Of a stretch of DNA of 18,999 nucleotides, positions 13,090-18,999 are shown piece by piece. Origin of the DNA: JAKSPM01 sp964450645 (lineage in GTDB: Bacteria > Bacillota > Clostridia > Oscillospirales > Oscillospiraceae); NCBI GenBank assembly GCA_964450645.1, contig CAYVEB010000032.1:1-18999 (forward strand), written 5' to 3'. Both the position numbers and the translations under genes were made by a program. Position 1 is the first letter of the stretch. Each line of letters opens with the position of its first letter. The notes under the pieces are model-generated. The model was not told the origin of the DNA and did no database searches. It saw only the letters and a program-made list of their open reading frames with translations.

Positions 13090-14463
13090 TTATTCCGCAT
13101 CGAGCGCCGAAACGCACTCCCAAAGCACGGTATTGGCGATCGGCGCGGCGGTCTGGCTGCCGGAGCCACCGCCCTCGACGACCACCACAAACGCCAGCGG
13201 ATAGTCCTCGTCGTCGATAAATCCGGCGAAGGTGGCGTTGTTGACGGTGCCGTCGGCGCTGACCTCCGCCGTGCCGGATTTGGCGCAGACCGGCAAATCC
13301 AGCGTAATCGCACCGTACATCGTGCGCACATTGTTGCGCATGAGCCATTTCAGCTCCTCGGCGGTGTCCGGGTCGACCGTCTGGTCAAGCGTCTTTGTAT
13401 GGGCACGGTAGGTGTCGGCGCCGTCGCAGATCACCTCCGTCACCAGATACGGCGTTGCCGCGCGGCCGCCGTTCGCGATAGCGCCCATCAGGGTCATATA
13501 CTGCAGCGGATTGATTAGATCCAGATGCTGGCCGATCCCAGCCCACGCCACATCAAAATCCTCCGCGCCATCCAGCTCGAAGCTGCCGGGCGACGTGGTA
13601 AACCCGTCAAAAGAAATTCTCGATTCGATTCCGGCCCTTTGGGCGTATTCGTTGAGCGTGTCCTCGCCCAGCTCCAGGGCGATCTGCGCAAAGGCGACGT
13701 TGCAGGAATTGGCCAGCGCCTGGGACAGATCTTCCGTCCCGTGGTTGCCGTGGCAGACTACGGTGTCTCCACCCACGTCGTAAGTTCCCTCGCAGGTCCA
13801 AGTTCTGGTGTCCCAGTCGCTGAACTGCTCGATGGCGGCCATGGCGGTGACCAGCTTAAAGACCGAACCAGGGGTATAGGTCCCATGGAAAAGCCGGTTA
13901 ACGTACACACCCTCATAGGCGGGGTCGCCCTCGATATCGGGGACGTTGTCCGGGTCAAAGGTGGGGGTGGAAACGGCGCAGAGGATTTCTCCCGTCCGAT
14001 AGTTGTACACACCCACCGCCCCGGCGTAGCTCCCCAGCGCCTCCATCGCGGCCCGCTGCGCGCGGGCGCTGACGGTGAGCATCCCGACGCCCTCCTCAGC
14101 GACCGCGCCGTATAGCCCCGTAATTTTGTTATAACCAATCAGGCTGCCGCCGTATTCATCCAAGATGGTGCTGGGGATGTTCCCCTGGCGGTCGCCCGTG
14201 AGATGGAGCGCCGCTGCGCGCGTTTCGGCGTCGTCGGCGTAAGTCTTGCCGTCCTGGCTGGAATAGAGCAGGACGCCGGAGCGGTCGGTCAGCCGCAGGT
14301 TGACGTCCAATTCCCCGTTGTTGTCGTAAATGTGGTAATTGCCGCCGCGCCCGACCCACTGATCCGCCTGCAGGAAATAGCGCACCGCGAATCCGGCCAG
14401 TCCCAGCAGCAGCACGCAGGCAAGCAGCAAGGCAAAATAGGTCCTGTGGGAGATTTTATTCAT
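13090..14463 (-). CDS. Class B penicillin-binding protein (peptidoglycan DD-transpeptidase)
   Basis: The protein crosslinks peptidoglycan stem peptides outside the membrane. It has 457 residues from ATG 14463, preceded by GGGGGAG. The frame is open further upstream, but that part lies inside the preceding gene. Residues 9-31 form a single membrane anchor. The transpeptidase motifs are all present: the nucleophile Ser200 in GSVFK with Lys203, SCN at 253-255 and KSG at 395-397 (AKSGTAE). The N-terminal pedestal is short, as in the PbpA type that pairs with a SEDS protein, and no PASTA domains follow. The start overlaps the end of the FHA-SEDS gene by 8 nt (ATGAATAA), indicating translational coupling and a 1:1 partner. 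The two would form a polymerase/crosslinker pair like RodA-PBP2 or FtsW-FtsI. Which of these it serves (elongation, division, sporulation) cannot be told here. Confidence 0.94.
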   Translation of the reverse strand: MNKISHRTYFALLLACVLLLGLAGFAVRYFLQADQWVGRGGNYHIYDNNGELDVNLRLTDRSGVLLYSSQDGKTYADDAETRAAALHLTGDRQGNIPSTILDEYGGSLIGYNKITGLYGAVAEEGVGMLTVSARAQRAAMEALGSYAGAVGVYNYRTGEILCAVSTPTFDPDNVPDIEGDPAYEGVYVNRLFHGTYTPGSVFKLVTAMAAIEQFSDWDTRTWTCEGTYDVGGDTVVCHGNHGTEDLSQALANSCNVAFAQIALELGEDTLNEYAQRAGIESRISFDGFTTSPGSFELDGAEDFDVAWAGIGQHLDLINPLQYMTLMGAIANGGRAATPYLVTEVICDGADTYRAHTKTLDQTVDPDTAEELKWLMRNNVRTMYGAITLDLPVCAKSGTAEVSADGTVNNATFAGFIDDEDYPLAFVVVVEGGGSGSQTAAPIANTVLWECVSALDAE

Positions 14464-16201
14464 AAACCTGCTCCCCCTCTCTGGAAAGGCGGACGGCAAA
14501 GCTGGCGTTCTGGCGGGTATCGGCGGCTTTGATAAAGGCAAGCAGACCCCAGCTGGCCAGCATACTCGATCCGCCGTTGGACAAAAATGGGAACGTCACG
14601 CCGGTCAGCGGCAGAAAGTCCACCGTGCCGAACACGTTGAGCATCGTCTGCACCACCAAAATCGTGGCGGCGGCGGACGCGCCGATGGTATAGAAACTGC
14701 TCCTCGCGACGCTGCTCGAACGCACCACGAAGATGCTCACCACCGCGATGCTCGCCACCAGCATCATGGCGATCAGCAGTCCCCATTCCTCGCACACATA
14801 GGCAAACACCAGGTCCGTATCCGCCGCAGCGACGTATTTGAGCCATCCGCATCCGGCCCCGATGCCGAACAATCCGCCGGAGGCAATGCAGATCATCGAG
14901 CGCGTCTGCTGATAGCCGCCGCTGGTCAGCGCGTAGTCCCACGCGTGCCCCCACGCCTCAAAGCGCGTGCGGATATAGGGCTTGACAGACAAAAGCAGCG
15001 AACCCGCGAAGCCCGTGGCCGTGACGATCAGCGACACCGCCGCGAAACTCCCCGAACGCAAAAACGCGATCACCAGGAAGGCCACAAAGAACACCAGCGC
15101 CGTACCAAAGTCGCTCATAATGGCCAGCAGCAGGCAGATTACGCCGGAGTAGGCGATAAACAAAATCAGGTTGCGCTTGGTGACGATGCGGTCCATCGTG
15201 GACGCGCCCACGAACAAGAAACACAGCTTCGCCAGCTCCGACGGCTGGATGGAAAAGCCGCCGATGATAATCCAGTTTTTTGCGCCGTTGCGCTCCGTCC
15301 CCAGAACGATGGTGGCCAGCAGCAACCCGACGCCCAGCACCGCCGCCACGTAGCGAATTTTTTTCGCCCGTTCCAGATCCCGCAGCGACCATCCCACGAT
15401 CAAATACAGCACAATGCCCAGCACAACGCTGACCAGCTGCTTATAAAGCGCCGTGGGATCGCTGGAGGCGATAACGGCCAGGCACATGGTGGTCAGGAAA
15501 AACGCGATCGTCTCCAGTTCATATCCGCTGCGGCGAAACGCCTTTAAACCCAAGAAAAGCGCCCATTGGAGTACCGCCAGCACCGCGAAGCTGGCGAGCG
15601 TCTGGGGGACATACTCTAAATCGATCTGCAGCGCCAGCTGCGTCGCGGCCAGCAATTGAAACAGCGTCAGCAGCAGCAGCGTCGGCCCCGGACGGGTGGT
15701 AACGCCGGCCTTGGTGCGGTCCAAAAACCCCTCCTCGCGATCCTCCTGGGTCACCGGAGACAGGGACATCTCCACGCCGCCCAGAGCGATCACGTCGCCA
15801 TAGTCGACGGCGCAGATGTTTTGAATCGGCGCGCTGTTCACCGTCACGCCCCCACGGGCGCCAACGTCGCTAATCGTCCAGCTTCCGTCATCGTAACGTG
15901 TCAGAACGGCGTGATTTTTCGAAATAGTGGCAAAGTCCACCACAATGTCGCAGCTGCGGCTCCTGCCAATAAGATTTTCCCAGTGGGTCACAGGCAGCAA
16001 CGTCCCGTCGGACAGGGTCAGCCAGGCCCAGATCTCCGGCTCCTTGCGGAACTTGAGCAGTGGCCGGGCGCAGCGGTACAAAATCAAAAAGGCCAGCACC
16101 GGAAACACAAAGCGCACCACCGTCCCGTACAGCTCCGCCAAATCCGCGTTTTGTTGAAAAAACTGGGCTACATCGTCCCAGACCGTTAAAATCACAACCA
16201 T
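14456..16201 (-). CDS. SEDS peptidoglycan glycosyltransferase (FtsW/RodA/SpoVE family) with N-terminal FHA domain
   Basis: SEDS proteins polymerise lipid II into glycan strands in the membrane. This one has 581 residues, well above the 370-420 usual for the family, because of an N-terminal extension. Residues 28-48 form a membrane segment. An FHA domain at about 62-150 follows, with its phosphothreonine-binding signature: GRS at 79-81, ISKNH at 93-97 and VN at 121-122. The SEDS core begins near 172. It shows NWIIIGGFSIQPSELAKL, GYQQTRSMICIASGGLFGIG, DTDLVFAYVCEEWG with the conserved aspartate, and TFPFLSNGGSSMLASW. The start ATG 16201 has AAAGGCGG upstream. The gene lies 90 nt behind the AI-2E-type gene and overlaps the PBP gene. 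FHA domains bind proteins phosphorylated on threonine, so regulation by a PknB-type kinase is likely, but that is inference. Confidence 0.93.
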   Translation of the reverse strand: MVVILTVWDDVAQFFQQNADLAELYGTVVRFVFPVLAFLILYRCARPLLKFRKEPEIWAWLTLSDGTLLPVTHWENLIGRSRSCDIVVDFATISKNHAVLTRYDDGSWTISDVGARGGVTVNSAPIQNICAVDYGDVIALGGVEMSLSPVTQEDREEGFLDRTKAGVTTRPGPTLLLLTLFQLLAATQLALQIDLEYVPQTLASFAVLAVLQWALFLGLKAFRRSGYELETIAFFLTTMCLAVIASSDPTALYKQLVSVVLGIVLYLIVGWSLRDLERAKKIRYVAAVLGVGLLLATIVLGTERNGAKNWIIIGGFSIQPSELAKLCFLFVGASTMDRIVTKRNLILFIAYSGVICLLLAIMSDFGTALVFFVAFLVIAFLRSGSFAAVSLIVTATGFAGSLLLSVKPYIRTRFEAWGHAWDYALTSGGYQQTRSMICIASGGLFGIGAGCGWLKYVAAADTDLVFAYVCEEWGLLIAMMLVASIAVVSIFVVRSSSVARSSFYTIGASAAATILVVQTMLNVFGTVDFLPLTGVTFPFLSNGGSSMLASWGLLAFIKAADTRQNASFAVRLSREGEQVYE

Positions 16202-16291
16202 TCACCGCCTTTCTTCGCGTAAAAGGGAACAAGGCCGCCGGGGGAGCAGAGCAGATCCGACCGTTCCGCCCTCCGGCGACCCTTATCATCC

Positions 16292-17635
16292 TTATAATTC
16301 TTCAACGCCTTCCTCTTTTTTCGCCCCGGCGTCCTCCGCTTCGGCGTCTTCTACTTCCTCGTAGTCTTCGTCATATTCCTCGTCGTATTCATATTCCGCG
16401 GAAAATTCCATCTGATCCCCCGCCTCCTCCGCATGGGGCGGGTGCAGATCCGCCACGCGGCTGATGTTGTGGTACAGCGGCGTATCCACCGGCTGATGCT
16501 TCCGGATCAAGGCGCGGTTGGTGGCGCTTTTTACCAGCTGATAGATCACGCCGAACACCGGCACGCCCAGAACCATCCCCACAAAGCCGAACAGCCCGCC
16601 AAACACCGTAATGGACACCAGAATCCAGAAGTCCGATAGCCCGACCGTCCCGTGCAGAATACGCGGGCCGATGATGTTGCCGTCCACCTGCTGCAAAGCC
16701 AGTATAAAAATCACAAAATAGAACGCCGAGAGCGGATTTTCCACCAAGATGATCAGCGCCGCGGGAATCGTCCCCAGCAGCGGGCCGAAGAAGGGGATGA
16801 TGTTGGTGACGCCGATGACGACCGAAATCAGCTCCGGATAGGGCAGGCGCATAATCCGCATCCCCGCGTAACAGATCAAGCCAACGATCGCCGAATCAAT
16901 TACCTTGCCCACCAGGAAGCCGTTGAGCATGCGGTTGGTATCGCGGGCGGTCTCCAGAATCCGGTCGGCCCAAGAACTGCTGAAAATCGCCACCGTCAGC
17001 TTTTTCGCCTGCGCCAGGAACGTGTCCTTATAGATCAGGAAATAGACCGCGATGACCAGGCCGAGCATAATATCCACCACGCTCATCACCGCGCCCAGCG
17101 CCCACTGGGCCGCGTCCATGATCGCGGACCCATTGAGCAGCAGGCCGGTCAGCCAGTTCTCCACCGCGTCGAAGATCTGCTTGCCGTTTGCACGGTAGAA
17201 CTCTTCAAACCGTGAACCCTTCAAAATACGCAGCAGCCAGCTGTCGATCCGTTCATAATAAGAATTCAGGTTCGACGGGGACAGCAGCTTTTGCAGGCTC
17301 ACCGCCAGCTGCGGCACCACCATCATCACCAGCACATAGATGCACGCGATAAACACCACCAGCGCCAACACAATTGCGACCCCGCGGCTGAGCCGCTTGG
17401 CTGTACGCGCCGTGATATTGCGGCGCTCCAGCGCCCGATGCAGGGGACGTTGGACGCAGTTCATAATGGGGTTCATCAAATAGGCGAACGCGGCGCCGTA
17501 CAGAACCGGGGAAATAATCCCCACAAAGTCCTGAAAAATCTGAAACAGTTGAGAGAGGTTGCTGAACAGCAGACTAAACGCGATCAAAGCCAACGCCGCC
17601 ACCGCGACGTTCTTTTGCCGGTGTTCCGAATTCAT
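16292..17635 (-). CDS. AI-2E/PerM-family membrane transporter with acidic C-terminal tail
   Basis: The family (formerly UPF0118) consists of polytopic membrane proteins variously linked to autoinducer-2 export, sodium/proton exchange or small-molecule efflux; the substrate cannot be assigned here. The protein has 447 residues from ATG 17635, with GAGGAGG upstream. It has paired N-terminal helices (about 10-60), a helix near 86-110, a soluble amphipathic segment, and the conserved C-terminal half with GFLVGKVIDSAIVGL, ITNIIPFFGP-like VTNIIPFFGPLLGTIPAA, QQVDGNIIGPRILHGTVGL and VLGVPVFGVIYQL. The last 45 residues are an unusually acidic tail rich in Glu and Asp, ending KKEEGVEEL, probably cytoplasmic and disordered. 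It precedes the FHA-SEDS gene by 90 nt on the same strand, so it may head the envelope operon. Confidence 0.9.
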   Translation of the reverse strand: MNSEHRQKNVAVAALALIAFSLLFSNLSQLFQIFQDFVGIISPVLYGAAFAYLMNPIMNCVQRPLHRALERRNITARTAKRLSRGVAIVLALVVFIACIYVLVMMVVPQLAVSLQKLLSPSNLNSYYERIDSWLLRILKGSRFEEFYRANGKQIFDAVENWLTGLLLNGSAIMDAAQWALGAVMSVVDIMLGLVIAVYFLIYKDTFLAQAKKLTVAIFSSSWADRILETARDTNRMLNGFLVGKVIDSAIVGLICYAGMRIMRLPYPELISVVIGVTNIIPFFGPLLGTIPAALIILVENPLSAFYFVIFILALQQVDGNIIGPRILHGTVGLSDFWILVSITVFGGLFGFVGMVLGVPVFGVIYQLVKSATNRALIRKHQPVDTPLYHNISRVADLHPPHAEEAGDQMEFSAEYEYDEEYDEDYEEVEDAEAEDAGAKKEEGVEEL

Positions 17636-17683
17636 TTCAGGCTCCTCCTCTCTTTTTTCAAATCACACCCAATTCGCAGGCAA

Positions 17684-17726
17684 TCGGCGCCGCGCAAAAA
17701 TTATTAAAATTTTTCGCGCCGGATTG
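17684..17726. repeat. Imperfect inverted repeat ahead of the AI-2E-type gene
   Basis: CGCG-C-AAAAATT (17691-17702) faces AATTTTTCGCG (17708-17718) across a short AT centre, with one bulged base. Further partly matching GC-rich flanks extend it. It could be an operator or a terminator without a U-tract. It lies between the candidate promoter and the AI-2E-type gene. Confidence 0.35.
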
Positions 17727-17763
17727 GCGCGGACATGGCGCGGCGATACCACAGTCTGTTACA

Positions 17764-17792
17764 AGAGTACCATAAAGTAAAATTGCCGTCAA
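17764..17792 (-). promoter_or_regulatory. Candidate weak promoter of the envelope gene run
   Basis: On the minus strand TTGACG (17787-17792) and TACTCT (17764-17769) are 17 nt apart. The -35 is good and the -10 poor. It is the best candidate in the 185-bp gap ahead of the AI-2E-type gene. Confidence 0.3.
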
Positions 17793-17820
17793 GAACCGGA
17801 ACCATAAATTCACAAAAATT

Positions 17821-18642
17821 TTATTTATCCCGTAATAAAGCGATCTCCCGCTGGTAGCCCGGCAGTTCGTTGGGCGTTTCCAAAATCATTGGCAGATGGC
17901 ACAGCGCCGGATGGCGCGTCACCCGCAAAATCGCCTCCAGACCCAGGTGCCCCTGGCCGAGCTTTTGGTGCCGGTCCTTGCGGCTGCCCAGGGGGTTCAT
18001 GGTGTCGTTGATATGCAGCGCCTTCAGCCGGGAAAGACCGATTACCCGGTCGAACTCGGTCAAAACGCCGTCCAGATCGCCCCGGATGTCGTATCCGGCG
18101 TCATAGACGTGGCAGGTATCCAGGCAGACACCCATGCGCTCCGGCAGGGCCACGCGGTCGAGAATCCGCCGCAGCTCCTCAAACCGGCCGCCGACCTCGC
18201 TGCCCTTGCCCGCCATGGTCTCCAGCAGAACCGTGGTGCGCTGCTCCGGCCACATGACCTGGTTGAGCGTTTCAGCGATGGCGGCGATCCCCGCCTCCGT
18301 CCCCTGACCCACGTGGCTGCCCGGATGGAAATTGTACAGATTCCCCGGCAGCGCCTCCATCCGCCGCAGATCGTCTGCCATCGTCTGGCGGGCGAATTCC
18401 AGGGTCTTTGGCGCGCTGGCGCAGGGGTTGATGGTGTACGGCGCATGGGCCACAATAGGGCCGAACCCACTTTCGTCCATCAGCCGGCGCAGGCGCTCGC
18501 AGTCGTCCAGATCCAGCGCTTTCGCCTTGCCGCCACGGGGATTGCGGGTGAAAAACTGAAATGTGTCCGCGCCGATGGCGCGGGCCGTCTCGCCCATGGC
18601 CAAAAAGCCGCGGGACGAGGACAGATGACAGCCGAAAAACAT
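17821..18642 (-). CDS. nfo: Endonuclease IV (AP endonuclease)
   Basis: Endonuclease IV cuts DNA 5' of abasic sites and removes 3'-blocking groups in base excision repair. It is a TIM barrel with three zinc ions. The protein has 273 residues, close to the usual 280. All nine zinc ligands of the E. coli enzyme can be matched in order: His66 (VAHAPY), His106 (NFHPGSH), Glu141 (LETMAGKG), Asp175 and His178 (CLDTCH), His210 (HINDTMNP), Asp223 and His225 (RKDRH) and Glu255 (LETP). ATG 18642 follows AGGAGGAA. It is transcribed away from the regulator gene that starts at 18699, with a 56-bp shared region. Identification is secure. Confidence 0.97.
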   Translation of the reverse strand: MFFGCHLSSSRGFLAMGETARAIGADTFQFFTRNPRGGKAKALDLDDCERLRRLMDESGFGPIVAHAPYTINPCASAPKTLEFARQTMADDLRRMEALPGNLYNFHPGSHVGQGTEAGIAAIAETLNQVMWPEQRTTVLLETMAGKGSEVGGRFEELRRILDRVALPERMGVCLDTCHVYDAGYDIRGDLDGVLTEFDRVIGLSRLKALHINDTMNPLGSRKDRHQKLGQGHLGLEAILRVTRHPALCHLPMILETPNELPGYQREIALLRDK

Positions 18643-18698
18643 CGCGTTCCTCCTGGTAATTTGTCAAAAAATATGGTATGCTGTTCCGGGGTGATCCT

Positions 18699-18999
18699 AT
18701 GGCAAAGACAGAACAGCAAAAGCTGAAACTGCTGCTGATCAAAGACTACCTGGAACGGAACACCGACGAAGCGCATCCGGTCAGTATGCCGCAGCTGGTG
18801 CAATACCTGGCGGACAACGGCGTCCAGGCCGAGCGCAAGAGCGTGTATTCCGACCTGCAGGTTCTGCGGCAGTTTGGAATGGATATTAAATTTCAAAAGG
18901 GCACGGGGTACTATCTGGCTTCCCGCCTGTTCGAGCTGCCGGAGCTGAAGCTGCTGGTGGACGCGGTGCAATCGTCCAAATTTCTCACCGAGCGCAAAT
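18699..18999 (+). CDS. Helix-turn-helix regulator, probably WYL-domain type (3' truncated by window edge)
   Basis: One hundred codons are visible from ATG 18699, with GGGGTGAT just upstream, and the frame is open to the window end. The N-terminus has a winged-helix pattern: LKLLLIKDYLERNT, VSMPQLVQYLADNGVQAERKSVYSDLQVLRQFGMDI and the wing KGTGYYLASR. The linker FELPELKLLVDAVQSSKFLTERK is typical of proteins that continue into a WYL domain, which binds nucleic acid or small ligands. The WYL part itself lies outside the window, so the subfamily call is inference. It starts divergently from nfo across 56 bp, which raises the possibility that it regulates itself or nfo. Confidence 0.8.
   Translation, partial: MAKTEQQKLKLLLIKDYLERNTDEAHPVSMPQLVQYLADNGVQAERKSVYSDLQVLRQFGMDIKFQKGTGYYLASRLFELPELKLLVDAVQSSKFLTERK

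Noticed and set aside
12450..13220. Plus-strand open frame opposite ppa
   Set aside because: Antisense to inorganic pyrophosphatase; no start signal and no similarity.
14945..15547. Plus-strand open frame rich in Arg, Gln and His opposite the SEDS gene
   Set aside because: Composition is the usual reverse-frame artefact of a GC-rich membrane protein gene.
1..18999. tRNA, rRNA, CRISPR arrays, prophage genes
   Set aside because: No cloverleaf with a GTTCRANNC-type T arm, no rRNA core sequences, no regularly spaced repeats and no phage structural genes were seen by eye.

Overview
The window looks like a draft or metagenome-assembled chromosome fragment from a Gram-positive anaerobe of the class Clostridia, most likely near the Oscillospiraceae/Ruminococcaceae. 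The reasons are the GC-rich coding regions with strong AGGAGG-type ribosome binding sites, ThyX as thymidylate synthase, a PPi-type phosphofructokinase, a short two-module transketolase, an S-layer-homology protein, and a SEDS/class B PBP pair. A run of ten N at 4592-4601 marks an assembly gap. I saw no rRNA, tRNA or CRISPR array. The taxonomic placement is inference.

Layout. (1) 1-2194, plus strand: 3' part of ileS, then thyX. (2) 2195-5741 is accessory DNA. It holds folded sequence behind thyX, a small IS5-like MITE, degenerate repeats, a minus-strand acyltransferase-3 membrane protein with a clear promoter, a tocopherol-cyclase-like gene broken by the gap, and two copies of a short structured repeat. 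(3) 5742-10266 is a carbon-metabolism block. Class II aldolase (fba, minus) diverges from a PPi-type phosphofructokinase (plus), which is followed by a single-chain transketolase under its own promoter. (4) 10267-12503 is sparse: a GNAT acetyltransferase pseudogene with several lesions, then a 213-residue protein made of three SLH-like repeats. (5) 12504-17635 is a minus-strand cell-envelope run. In order of transcription it holds an AI-2E/PerM-type membrane protein, a SEDS (FtsW/RodA) protein carrying an N-terminal FHA domain, a class B penicillin-binding protein overlapping it by 8 nt, and inorganic pyrophosphatase. (6) 17821-18999: endonuclease IV (minus), divergent from the start of a helix-turn-helix regulator that runs off the window.

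How the genes fit together. Aldolase, PPi-type phosphofructokinase and transketolase are the enzymes needed to run the non-oxidative pentose phosphate pathway through sedoheptulose-1,7-bisphosphate without transaldolase. Their adjacency makes that a reasonable hypothesis. The FHA-SEDS protein and the overlapping PBP form a peptidoglycan polymerase/crosslinker pair. The FHA domain suggests the pair responds to threonine phosphorylation, but no kinase is in the window. The least explained elements are the structured repeat pair at 3998-4071 and 5454-5512 and the repeat-rich DNA at 2195-2750.
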